NCBI GenBank assembly: GCA_937902125.1
Contig: CALDIB010000091.1
Coordinates: 1 to 27,034, forward strand
Direction: 5' to 3'
Origin: an uncultured Treponema sp.
GTDB lineage: Bacteria; Spirochaetota; Spirochaetia; Treponematales; Treponemataceae
DNA length: 27,034 nucleotides
Part shown: piece after piece, positions 15,235-22,663 of the stretch
Numbering within the stretch: position 1 is the stretch's first letter
How the letters are laid out: each line of letters begins with the position of its first letter
The notes under the pieces: generated by a model
Databases searched by the model: none
What the model saw: the letters and a program-made list of their open reading frames with translations, nothing else
Told to the model about the DNA's origin: nothing
Position numbers and translations under genes: made by a program

Positions 15235-16559
15235 TCTTCCGGAATCTTGATGTAAGTTCCGGCCACAATGTGGTTGGGATTTTTAATGCCGTTGTATTTG
15301 GCGATTTTTGGATAGCGCCAAGGATTCTTGTAGTAAGCGTCGGCAATGTCCCAAAGGGTGTCGCCCCACTTTATTTTGTAAGTGATGACTTTCGGAGCCT
15401 TCTTTTCCTCAACCTTGGGCAAGTCGGGAACAACGCTTTCCGCCTGCTCGACAACGACAATTTCGTCTTCCTTTGCGGGAGCCACAGGCTCGGGAGCCGG
15501 CGGAGGAGGAGGCGGAAGGGGCTCTTCTTTTTGAACTGGCGGAGGAAGGGGCGCGGCGGCCTGTTCCTGAACGACTTCCGTTTTGCTGGATTTTGATTTT
15601 GACGGAATGAAAAACAAAAGAAGCAAGACCGCAATAATGCATATTATGGCGCAAATCAAGCAAATCAAAACTGGAAGGCGGGTTTTCTTTTCTTTTTCTT
15701 CAACCTCTTCATCGTCGTAAAGATCGCTAAAGTCCAAGTTGGACGACGAAGAAGATGATGATGAAGACGAGCTTGTGTCGGCAAAGGGGTCGTCAAAACT
15801 GTCGCTAGAACTGGAGTCAAGGCTTGACGAGGCGCTGTCGTCAAAATTGGGCAAGTCAAAATCAGAATCGTCAAACTTAAGCGGATCGTCGGAACTTGAA
15901 TCCACAGAATCAAAGCTTTTTTGCTCGTCGCCAAAAGCCGGCATGTCAAAGTCCGGAAGGTCAAGGCTTGTGTCCGCCGGTTCTTGCGCCGGCTCTTCAA
16001 AAGGCTCTTGAATTTTTTCTTCTTGGGGAATGTCCAAAGAAAGGCTTTCTTCTTGAACGGCGGGCGCGCGCTTTTTTTCGCTTTCAACAACCAGTTCCGT
16101 TTTGGGAGCCGCGCCTTCGCTCAATTCTGGAAGCGCGAAGTCAAAGTCATCCGCGTCGGTCCGGTCGTTAATTTCTTGCGCGGCGGCCAACAAGCCTTTT
16201 CCGCTTCCGGGGTTCTTGTCGCTGGCCAAAAGGACTTCGCGCAAGTCTATGCTTTCGCTGGCCTTTGCCTTGCCCCGCTCGTCAAACAAAGCGGCTTCGA
16301 TAATATTCTTTTTGTCTATTGAAGCGGACAAGTATATGTCGGGCTCTCCGCTGGGCTGTTTTTTCAAATCGCTCAACATCAGCGTTTTAATCAAAATGGC
16401 GTCGGCCATGGAGGATTTTTCGCTGGCATACAAATCGACTCGGACTGTGGTTTGATTGTCCTTTACTGTGCTTAGGTTAATCTTTTTTTTGTCGGGAACT
16501 CCTTCTTCCAAAAGTGGATAAAAAGTTCCGTCCGCTAACTTTACGCCTATTTTCTTCAT
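15231..16559 (-). CDS. Membrane protein with N-terminal Hsp70-SBD-like domain, acidic linker and C-terminal LysM
   Basis: 442 aa from the ATG at 16559. An earlier in-frame start at 16583 would lie in the promoter. Residues 1 to about 112 resemble the beta-sandwich substrate-binding domain of DnaK: VPDKKKINLSTVKDNQTTVR, ASEKSSMADAILI, PSGEPDIYLSASIDKKNI. About 140-290 is an Asp/Glu/Ser-rich disordered linker with a run of 11 serines. About 295-319 is one transmembrane helix (LICLICAIICIIAVLLLLFF). A Pro/Ala-rich spacer follows, then a LysM peptidoglycan-binding domain at 392-442 (YKIKWGDTLWDIADAYYKNPWRYPKIAKYN). With no signal peptide, the N-terminal part should be cytoplasmic and the LysM periplasmic. 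It is transcribed with the overlapping lytic transglycosylase. LysM and TM are sure; the Hsp70 resemblance is by eye. Confidence 0.82.
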   Translation of the reverse strand: MKKIGVKLADGTFYPLLEEGVPDKKKINLSTVKDNQTTVRVDLYASEKSSMADAILIKTLMLSDLKKQPSGEPDIYLSASIDKKNIIEAALFDERGKAKASESIDLREVLLASDKNPGSGKGLLAAAQEINDRTDADDFDFALPELSEGAAPKTELVVESEKKRAPAVQEESLSLDIPQEEKIQEPFEEPAQEPADTSLDLPDFDMPAFGDEQKSFDSVDSSSDDPLKFDDSDFDLPNFDDSASSSLDSSSSDSFDDPFADTSSSSSSSSSSSNLDFSDLYDDEEVEEKEKKTRLPVLICLICAIICIIAVLLLLFFIPSKSKSSKTEVVQEQAAAPLPPPVQKEEPLPPPPPPAPEPVAPAKEDEIVVVEQAESVVPDLPKVEEKKAPKVITYKIKWGDTLWDIADAYYKNPWRYPKIAKYNGIKNPNHIVAGTYIKIPEE

Positions 16560-16565
16560 AGCGTG

Positions 16566-16594
16566 ATTATACCATACAAACAAACATTCCGCAA
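16566..16594 (-). promoter_or_regulatory. Promoter of the LysM/lytic transglycosylase operon (leaderless)
   Basis: On the minus strand: TTGCGG (16594-16589), 17 bp, perfect TATAAT (16571-16566), then 6 nt to the ATG at 16559. Confidence 0.75.
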
Positions 16595-16615
16595 GCGAAG
16601 CGCGGGGGCTGAGAA

Positions 16616-17647
16616 TTAAAATTTATGTATGTATCTAACCGCGATTCTTCTAAAATACCATTCTCCGCCGGAACAATTCATCTCAACTTCGCTTTGTTCC
16701 CGGCCGTTCACGCTGCCCTTTGCGGAATCATAGCCCCGCCTGCGCTCAAAGTAAAGGAGCGCGAAAAGGCTGTCCTTTTTTGTAAGGCTGAACACCGCCA
16801 AGGGAGAAATGTTGATTCTGCAAAAATCTATGTCGTAATTTCTGTATCGGGCGTCAATTTGGGAATCTGAATAAAAGCCTTCAAATTCCGCTTGAACGCC
16901 GACCAAAGAAACTTTTTTAGGCATTTGGTAGCCCAAAATTATGTTGGCGTAATAATTGGCTCCGTTCACCTTTGGAAAGTCCGCCGCCCAAATCCAAGGA
17001 TTTCCGTCGGCAACGCTTGTCATTCCGCTAAAGCGAAAATCGTAGGCGGCCATAAACACAATGTGATGCCAGTCCCCGGGCCAAAGCGCCGCCGCGTCAA
17101 ACTGAAAAGTTGCGCTCACGTCAAATTCATAAAAGAAATTTTTAAAGGGCGTCAAGTTGTCGTATTTTCCACTCGCGGCGTTGTATGAGGCCAAGCCTTG
17201 GTTTCCCAAACATTCCCAGCCGGTTCCCAAAGTAACTCCGGCGTTAAAGACCAAAAAAGCGATTGGGCTGCAGCTGACAAAAGCGTGGGGCTTTAGCGTG
17301 GCCGGAGAAATTTGAAAGTCGGCGCAAAGTTTTAGATTGTTGTCTTTTGTAAGGGCGCTTTGGCCGACAAGGGGAATCGTGTAATCGTAGGCGCCTGTCA
17401 CGCCAAAAAGAGGGCCGTCATAAGGGCCAGTAATCCGCGCGTATCGCTCTCCATTTGCCGCCACAGGATCGCTTTTTGTGTAGTAAGCGAAATCGACGGT
17501 AATTGACCAATTGTGCCGGGATTTTTTTGAGGAATTTTCTTCCGCCCCTTTTTCTTCAATGGAGGGCGCTTGGTTAAGGCTCTCGTCTTGCGCAAAGGCA
17601 AAACAGGCAATCAATGTCAAAAGCGCGGCGAACAATATTTTCTTCAC
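16616..17647 (-). CDS. Probable outer-membrane beta-barrel protein
   Basis: 343 aa with a clear signal peptide (MKKILFAALLTLIACFAFAQ, cleavage after AFA or AFAQ). A charged spacer follows to about residue 45, then alternating, aromatic-rich strands to a C-terminal Phe (IAVRYIHKF), as expected of an outer-membrane barrel. It has no catalytic motif and I do not recognise a named family. It begins with GTG at 17647, supported by the signal peptide and by a consensus promoter 6 nt upstream. It stands alone, with the LysM operon promoter in the 56 bp after it. Its function (porin, adhesin or structural) cannot be told. Confidence 0.7.
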   Translation of the reverse strand: MKKILFAALLTLIACFAFAQDESLNQAPSIEEKGAEENSSKKSRHNWSITVDFAYYTKSDPVAANGERYARITGPYDGPLFGVTGAYDYTIPLVGQSALTKDNNLKLCADFQISPATLKPHAFVSCSPIAFLVFNAGVTLGTGWECLGNQGLASYNAASGKYDNLTPFKNFFYEFDVSATFQFDAAALWPGDWHHIVFMAAYDFRFSGMTSVADGNPWIWAADFPKVNGANYYANIILGYQMPKKVSLVGVQAEFEGFYSDSQIDARYRNYDIDFCRINISPLAVFSLTKKDSLFALLYFERRRGYDSAKGSVNGREQSEVEMNCSGGEWYFRRIAVRYIHKF

Positions 17648-17653
17648 TGGACT

Positions 17654-17682
17654 ATTATGGCCCCGCCCGCGTCTTTTGTCAA
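17654..17682 (-). promoter_or_regulatory. Promoter of the outer-membrane protein gene (leaderless, GTG start)
   Basis: On the minus strand: TTGACA (17682-17677), 17 bp, CATAAT (17659-17654), then 6 nt to the GTG at 17647. Its -35 box is only 9 bp from the -35 box of the divergent PrsW promoter. Confidence 0.8.
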
Positions 17683-17691
17683 GAAAAGCGC

Positions 17692-17720
17692 TTGTTAAAA
17701 GGATAAAATTAAAGTATTCT
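17692..17720 (+). promoter_or_regulatory. Promoter of the PrsW-like gene (leaderless)
   Basis: TTGTTA (17692-17697), 17 bp, TATTCT (17715-17720), then 8 nt to the ATG at 17729. It is divergent from and nearly back-to-back with the outer-membrane protein promoter. Confidence 0.65.
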
Positions 17721-17728
17721 ATTCTATT

Positions 17729-18829
17729 ATGAGTGTTTACGCGCCGATAATTTTGTGTTTCGTTCCTTTTGCGACAATGTTCGTTTTGTTCGCGATTTTG
17801 GTTCCAAAAATTTCAGTGGCAAAAGAATTCGTCGCGTCGTTCGCAGGCTTGCTGGCCCTCATTCCAATAGCTTTGGCGCAATTTTTAATTCCTGGAATGC
17901 GCCTTTTTGGACAAAGCCGCGCCATTTCAATAATGCTTTATTCAATCGTTTTTTTGGGCCTTGTTGAAGAATGCTTTAAGGCGCTCATGCTTTTTATGGT
18001 GGGAGCCAAGGGCGAGCGTCTGGGTGTTTGGTTTTGTCTTTCGCTTTTGGCGGGAATGATTTTTGGCTGCTTTGAGTCGGTAATCTATTTTTTGCAGGAC
18101 TTTCAAAACATCGGCCACGGCGTGACGCTCAACTTGATTTACCTGCGAATGTTCACGGCCGTTTTGGTTCACACCCTTTGCTCCGGGCTTGGCGGCTTTT
18201 TTGTCTTTTATCAAAAAAACATAAGGGCCAACATTTGGCCTTTGTTCACCGCCGTCGTGATTCACGGACTTTACGACTACTTTGTTTCGTTCAACTCCCC
18301 GCTAAAATATTTTTCAGTCGCAGTGATTCTTTTTGCCGCCATGAAGTGCCGCGTCTATTTTTCCCGCGCCGCGGAAGAGCTTTCGCAAAAGAAAAGCGCC
18401 TCCACAAAAATTCTTGACCCAAACAAAACGGTGGAGCTTCCAAAAAATCCCGCGATTATAATTCCGGTAAAAAAGACAATTCCCGAAGACAGCGAGATTG
18501 TTGAAGAAGTCGCGGCCGACGAAGAGGCGGTGGACTTTGACCAAATCGAACGCGAGGCCAAAAACGAATTGAAGGCCGCAAAAAAGCCCCGCCCAAAAAC
18601 TCCCGCAAAAAAAAGCGACAAATCAAAAGGCGAGACAAAAAAAGCGGCCGCAAAAACTTCAAAGACCGCAAAAAGCGGCAAAACAAAAAGCGGAACAAAA
18701 GATAAAAGCGCAAAGGCGGCTCCTGCAAAAGCGTCCGCGAAAAAGACTCCCGCCAAAAAAAGCGGAGAATCAAAAGGCGGCGCAAAAAAAGCCGCGGCAA
18801 AAACAAAAACTGCAAAAGGAAAAAAATAA
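17729..18829 (+). CDS. PrsW-family intramembrane metalloprotease-like protein with Lys/Ala-rich tail
   Basis: 366 aa. Residues 1 to about 210 are multi-pass membrane and carry the PrsW signatures: E80-E81-x2-K84 (GLVEECFKALM), F115-E116 (CFESVIYF), H148 (LVHTLCSG) and H179 (VIHGLYDYF). These should form the metal site of the CPBP/PrsW intramembrane protease fold. PrsW relatives cleave anti-sigma factors, though no sigma/anti-sigma pair is visible here. Residues about 279-366 are a Lys/Ala/Ser/Pro tail with AKK and PAKK repeats like bacterial histone-H1-like proteins, an unusual addition that should be cytoplasmic and could bind nucleic acid or the membrane surface. The gene's stop overlaps the next start (TAATG). 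Confidence 0.82.
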   Translation: MSVYAPIILCFVPFATMFVLFAILVPKISVAKEFVASFAGLLALIPIALAQFLIPGMRLFGQSRAISIMLYSIVFLGLVEECFKALMLFMVGAKGERLGVWFCLSLLAGMIFGCFESVIYFLQDFQNIGHGVTLNLIYLRMFTAVLVHTLCSGLGGFFVFYQKNIRANIWPLFTAVVIHGLYDYFVSFNSPLKYFSVAVILFAAMKCRVYFSRAAEELSQKKSASTKILDPNKTVELPKNPAIIIPVKKTIPEDSEIVEEVAADEEAVDFDQIEREAKNELKAAKKPRPKTPAKKSDKSKGETKKAAAKTSKTAKSGKTKSGTKDKSAKAAPAKASAKKTPAKKSGESKGGAKKAAAKTKTAKGKK

Positions 18830-19017
18830 TGGCAAACGGAATCGAAGACTTGGCAGAAAAAAACAAGAACAAGGACGACCCCTTGACCAAGCGCCAGTTC
18901 ACCCAATGGAACAATTTTCAAGGGCGGGAAGACGCGGAAATGCTTGAAGAAAAATCATCCCGCTGGAGCGCGAAAAAAGCCGCGCGCCGCGAATACGACG
19001 CATGGGGAGACGACTGA
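18829..19017 (+). CDS. Small charged protein of unknown function, coupled to the PrsW-like gene
   Basis: 62 aa (MANGIEDLAEKNKNKDDPL...), with many Lys, Glu, Asp and Trp residues and no signal or membrane segment. Its ATG shares a base with the PrsW-like stop codon (TAATG), strong evidence for coupled translation. I do not recognise a family. The stop is 40 bp before the UPF0210 gene, which has its own Shine-Dalgarno, so all three may be on one transcript. Confidence 0.55.
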   Translation: MANGIEDLAEKNKNKDDPLTKRQFTQWNNFQGREDAEMLEEKSSRWSAKKAARREYDAWGDD

Positions 19018-19057
19018 GAAGTCTTCAAAACAAATCGCAAATTAAGGAGATATAAAT

Positions 19058-20419
19058 ATGCTTTTTACGCCAGTAGAAATTGAAGAGACAGTGAACATGT
19101 TCATGCGGCAAAAGCTTGACGTGCGTTGCATTACCATGGGCATTTCACTTTTAGATTGCGCCGACTCTGACGCCAAGCGTGCCTGCCAAAAAATTTACGA
19201 CAAGATTATGACCAAAGCAAAAAATTTGGTCAAAGTGGGCCGGGACATCGAAAGCGATTTTGGCGTTCCCATCATCAACAAAAGAATTTCAGTCACTCCA
19301 ATCGCGCTTGTGGCAGGCGCAAGCAAGTCCGACAATTACGTTGAATATTGCAAGACCTTGGACAAGTGCGCCAAAGAATTGGGCGTGAACTTTATTGGCG
19401 GCTTTAGCGCCCTTGTACAAAAGGGCATCACTCCCGCCGACAAAATTTTAATCGACTCAATTCCCCAAGCCTTAAGCGAAACTGAATGCGTTTGTTCCAG
19501 CGTGAATGTGGGAACCACAAAAAGCGGAATAAACATGGACGCGGTAAAACTTATGGGCGAAATCATCAAGAAAACCGCCGAGCTTTCAAAAAACTGCGCG
19601 GTCAACGGCTGCGCCAAATTGGTGGTCTTCACCAACGCCCCGGAAGACAATCCCTTTATGGCGGGCGCCTTTCACGGTCCCGGAGAAGGCGACACTGTAA
19701 TCAATGTGGGCGTTTCAGGCCCCGGCGTAATCTTGGCCGCCGCCCGGGAGTTTAAGGGAAAGCCCATCAACGAGCTGGCCGACGGAATCAAAAAAATGGC
19801 CTTTAAGATTACAAGAATGGGCCAGCTTGTGGGAAGCGAAGCCGCCAAGCGCTTGGACACGCGCTTTGGAATTCTTGACCTTAGTCTCGCGCCCACTCCG
19901 GAGGTAGGCGACAGCGTGGCCCGCATCTTGGAAGAAATTGGCTTGGAAGGCGCGGGCGCCCCGGGAACAACGGCGGCGCTGGCCATGCTCACCGACATGG
20001 TAAAGAAGGGCGGCGTAATGGCCAGCACAAACGTTGGCGGCTTGAGCGGCGCTTTCATTCCCGTAAGCGAAGACGAAGGCATGATTAACGCCGTTCAGCA
20101 GGGCTCAATTTGCTTGGAAAAACTTGAGGCTATGACGTGCGTTTGCTCGGTGGGCTTGGACATGATAGCGATTCCCGGCGACACAAGCGCCGCGACAATC
20201 TCAGGCATTATGGCCGACGAAATGGCCATCGGCATGGTGAACAACAAGACAACGGCCGTCCGCCTTATTCCCGCGCCCGGAAAAAAAGCCGGCGAATGGG
20301 TGGAGTTTGGCGGCTTGCTTGGCGGCTGCCCGGTAATCAATGTGAACAAGTTTTCTTGCGCGGAATTTATTAACCGCGGGGGAAGAATCCCGGCGCCGAT
20401 TCACAGCTTTAGGAATTAA
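19058..20419 (+). CDS. UPF0210/DUF711 (PFL) family protein
   Basis: A 453-aa cytoplasmic protein recognised by IEETVNMFMRQKLDVRCITMGISL at the N-terminus, RISVTPIALVAGAS, NVGTTKSGINMDAVKLMG, AFHGPGEGDTVINVGVSGPG, LAPTPEVGDSVARILEEIGLE and PGDTSAATISGIMADEMAIG. The biochemical role of the family is not established. Relatives are often encoded next to a small ACT-domain protein, which is absent here. The start at 19058 has a strong AAGGAG Shine-Dalgarno (19044-19049). I see no clear promoter in the 40-bp gap, so it may be read from the PrsW promoter. Length is normal. Confidence 0.9.
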   Translation: MLFTPVEIEETVNMFMRQKLDVRCITMGISLLDCADSDAKRACQKIYDKIMTKAKNLVKVGRDIESDFGVPIINKRISVTPIALVAGASKSDNYVEYCKTLDKCAKELGVNFIGGFSALVQKGITPADKILIDSIPQALSETECVCSSVNVGTTKSGINMDAVKLMGEIIKKTAELSKNCAVNGCAKLVVFTNAPEDNPFMAGAFHGPGEGDTVINVGVSGPGVILAAAREFKGKPINELADGIKKMAFKITRMGQLVGSEAAKRLDTRFGILDLSLAPTPEVGDSVARILEEIGLEGAGAPGTTAALAMLTDMVKKGGVMASTNVGGLSGAFIPVSEDEGMINAVQQGSICLEKLEAMTCVCSVGLDMIAIPGDTSAATISGIMADEMAIGMVNNKTTAVRLIPAPGKKAGEWVEFGGLLGGCPVINVNKFSCAEFINRGGRIPAPIHSFRN

Positions 20420-20534
20420 CCGCCCGTATTTTTGCTTGCAAGACTATAAAGGGTTTTTCGAGCGGATTTAGCGCGTCCTTTGGACGCTGCTTTAGTTGCA
20501 AAAAAAAGAGCGGTTGGCTCTGCAAGGAAAAAAA

Positions 20535-21182
20535 ATGAACAAGATCAGCAAAATTGTCTGCGGAATTATTTTGGCTTTGGCTTTCGCTTCTTGCGGAAAA
20601 AACAACGCCCAACCCTATGCGGTTCAAAAAGACAACGCTTGGTCAAAAAACGCTTGCGGCGCTTTTTCCATGGCCTATTATTTAGCGGAAACAAAGCAAA
20701 TCCCCGCTTGCAAAGTCGAAAAAACAGCAAAAGATTTTTACAAAAAAATTAAGTTCGATCCAGCCGCAGGCTTCGGCGACTATAGCGATCCTTTTAAAAT
20801 TATGGAGCAAATCGCCCCGTACGCAAAGGATGTGGAATTCAGGATGAATTTGTCAAACGCGAAAACTGACGGCGAAAAACTTTTGGCGCTGCTGGCGAGA
20901 GGCGCGGACAATTCGTTTCTTAAAGACGCAAGCGATTTTGCCTCAGTCCTAAAGCCCGACGAATACGCGATTGAAATTCTGGTTCCGCGAGCCGCAGTCA
21001 ACTTGCAGTATCCTATGAAAAACCCCTTGCATTATGTCCTTACCTATTGGAAAAACGGAACGCTCTACACGCTGGATCCAGGCAAAGGCGCCGAAGCTCC
21101 CAGAGAGGATTTTATAAACGGCAAACTCAAAAGCTGGAATTTTTGCAACGGCGGAATTTTCTTGCGGCCAAAAAGCAATTGA
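20535..21182 (+). CDS. Lipoprotein with a C39/papain-like cysteine peptidase fold (putative)
   Basis: 215 aa starting at the ATG at 20535, with AAGGA at 20524-20528. The upstream in-frame extension is not signal-like. The lipobox is LALAFASC, with C19 as the lipidated residue. The mature part has NACGAFSMAYYLAETK (probable nucleophile Cys) and LHYVLTYWKNGTLYTLDPG (probable His and Asp) in the order of C39-like peptidases, which act on peptides or make a thioester or transfer step. No partner genes are present. It could be a catalytically active peptidase or an inactive relative. Upstream 20420-20534 holds a small hairpin (GCGTCC-TTT-GGACGC, 20473-20487) but no promoter I could assign. Confidence 0.65.
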   Translation: MNKISKIVCGIILALAFASCGKNNAQPYAVQKDNAWSKNACGAFSMAYYLAETKQIPACKVEKTAKDFYKKIKFDPAAGFGDYSDPFKIMEQIAPYAKDVEFRMNLSNAKTDGEKLLALLARGADNSFLKDASDFASVLKPDEYAIEILVPRAAVNLQYPMKNPLHYVLTYWKNGTLYTLDPGKGAEAPREDFINGKLKSWNFCNGGIFLRPKSN

Positions 21183-21225
21183 TGAAAGCGAGTTTTTAGA
21201 GCCGCCCTAATTTTTAACCCCGCAA

Positions 21226-21261
21226 CAAAAAAGAGAAGGCCGCCCGCAACAGCGGGCGGCC
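21226..21261 (-). terminator. Intrinsic terminator of fabV
   Basis: A perfect 10-bp GC stem (21238-21247 with 21252-21261, 4-nt loop). On the minus strand it is followed by TTCTCTTTTTT. It lies 24 bp after the fabV stop. On the plus strand the T-run is missing. Confidence 0.85.
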
Positions 21262-21284
21262 TGTCCTTAGGCTTGCCTAAAATC

Positions 21285-22535
21285 CTAGTCAATAGCTCTC
21301 ATGTCGGCGATGTCCTTGTTGTAGTCAACGCCTTCAACGTCAAAGCCGTTGGTTACCAAGAAGTCGTGCTTGTAGCCGTCGATGTCGCACCACTGGCGAA
21401 CATTGTCGTCGTTGACGGCGGCCATGGCTTCTTGGGCCTTGGCCTGAACGTCGTCGCGGAGCTCCCAGTCGTCAATGCGGATTCTATGCTCTGAGTCTAC
21501 AGGAACATCTCCCATCGCGCCGTCGGCGTTCTTGTAAAGGCGCTCGCAGAACAAGCGTTCCATCTGCTCGATGCAGCCTTCGTGAATGTTCATGGCCTTC
21601 ATAATCTTGAACAAGACGGCAAGGTAAAGGGAGATGATTGGAATCACCGCGCTTGATCTTGTGACCAAGCCCTTGTTCTCTGAAACATAGGCGGAACCGT
21701 TCACGCTCTTCTTCAATTGCTCGTTCAAGTTGAGAGCGGTCTTTTCCAAATGCTTTTTTGCCTGGCCGATTGTTCCGTCGCGATAAATGGGATGGCTCAA
21801 TTCAGGTCCGATGTAAGAATAAGCCACAGTACAAAAGCCTTGGCTCAAAACGCCGGCCTTTGTAAGCGCGTCAATCCAAAGCTGCCAGTCTTCGCCGCCC
21901 ATTACCTTTACGGTCGTTTCGATTTCGGCGTCATTGGCCGGGTCGGCGCTCATCTCGGTAAGCTTTTCGTTGATGATGTCCAAGCACTTTCCGCCGTATG
22001 TTTTTCCAATGGGCTTGATTACGGAACGGTACATGACGTGGGCGCCTGTTTCGGGGTCAATCTTGTCGGGGTCGTTGCGAACAGGGCTGGCCAATGAGTA
22101 AACCAGCAAGTCAATCTTTCCGCCCATTTTTTTGATTTCTTCAATTACGGAAGCGCGCATTTCGTTGGAATAAGCGTCGCCGTTCAATGTGACTGACTTA
22201 AGGCCCGCGGCTTTGGCGGCCTTGTCAAAGGCGGCGTTGTTGTACCAACCGGGAGTTCCGCCCTTGGTTTCCGTGGCTTCCTTTTCAAATGAAACTCCAA
22301 TCGTATCGGCGCCCCATTCAAAGGCGGCCGTAATGCGGCTGGCCAATCCGTAGCCTGTGGAGCAGCCCAAAACCAAAACCGTTTTTGGTCCTTTTCCGCC
22401 TTCGCCAGCGGCCTTTATTCCCCGCTTGCTTTTTTGCGCCTTGACATAGGCGATTTCCCGCTCAACTTCCTTGGCGCATCCGATGGGGTGCGCGTTGATG
22501 CAAATGTTGCTTCTGATTTTAGGTGTGATTGCCAT
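21285..22535 (-). CDS. fabV: Trans-2-enoyl-ACP/CoA reductase, FabV/TER family
   Basis: A 416-aa NADH-dependent enoyl reductase, the last step of fatty-acid elongation (or crotonyl-CoA reduction in Treponema Ter). The NAD motif is GCSTGYGLASRI at about 57-68. The family's Y-x8-K catalytic pair is Y251 and K260 (IYRDGTIGQAK). SPVRNDPD, GEDWQLWIDALTKAGVL and AYSYIGPE are diagnostic. The full family length is present. The ATG at 22535 has a good Shine-Dalgarno (GGAGGAAG). fabF lies upstream in the same direction, with 128 bp between them containing a hairpin, a palindrome and a TATAAT, so fabV can be controlled separately. Whether ACP or CoA thioesters are preferred is not readable. Confidence 0.93.
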   Translation of the reverse strand: MAITPKIRSNICINAHPIGCAKEVEREIAYVKAQKSKRGIKAAGEGGKGPKTVLVLGCSTGYGLASRITAAFEWGADTIGVSFEKEATETKGGTPGWYNNAAFDKAAKAAGLKSVTLNGDAYSNEMRASVIEEIKKMGGKIDLLVYSLASPVRNDPDKIDPETGAHVMYRSVIKPIGKTYGGKCLDIINEKLTEMSADPANDAEIETTVKVMGGEDWQLWIDALTKAGVLSQGFCTVAYSYIGPELSHPIYRDGTIGQAKKHLEKTALNLNEQLKKSVNGSAYVSENKGLVTRSSAVIPIISLYLAVLFKIMKAMNIHEGCIEQMERLFCERLYKNADGAMGDVPVDSEHRIRIDDWELRDDVQAKAQEAMAAVNDDNVRQWCDIDGYKHDFLVTNGFDVEGVDYNKDIADMRAID

Positions 22536-22556
22536 TTATTCTTCCTCCAATTTATA

Positions 22557-22600
22557 CGGTTGGTCAAGGCTCGCTTGCGCTCAAGGCCTTGACTCAACCG
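22557..22600 (-). promoter_or_regulatory. Leader hairpin upstream of fabV
   Basis: Arms at 22557-22570 (CGGTTGGTCAAGGC) and 22586-22600 match as inverted repeats with one bulged base and a 15-nt loop that can itself pair (CTTG/CAAG). In the fabV mRNA this stem would end 8 nt before the GGAGGA ribosome site (22548-22543). It could affect translation or act as an attenuator. On the plus strand it is followed by five T, but no plus-strand gene precedes it. Confidence 0.55.
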
Positions 22601-22602
22601 TT

Positions 22603-22633
22603 TTTCGGCGCGAATTATATTTTCGCGCCGAAA
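22603..22633 (-). promoter_or_regulatory. Palindromic operator over a fabV -10 box
   Basis: Perfect 12-bp arms at 22603-22614 and 22622-22633 (core TTCGGCGCGAA and its complement) are separated by 7 bp. A TATAAT on the minus strand (22619-22614) lies in the centre. A -35 box is poor. This is the layout of a repressor site blocking RNA polymerase and could control fabV alone. Confidence 0.55.
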
Positions 22634-22663
22634 TGCGGCTGAACGCGCGAACGCTCCGCCGTC

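Noticed and set aside
15735..15830. Trinucleotide-like repeat in the LysM gene as a phase-variable tract
   Set aside because: The serine run is encoded by mixed codons, so it is not a pure simple repeat prone to slippage.
18600..18829. Separate histone-H1-like gene at the end of the PrsW gene
   Set aside because: The Lys/Ala-rich stretch is in the same uninterrupted frame, with no internal start signal that I can support.
20446..20487. Promoter (TATAAA) and a GTTTTTCGAG stretch before the C39-like lipoprotein as a repeat copy
   Set aside because: No -35 box at a usable distance, and the match to the dispersed repeat is too short with no second arm.
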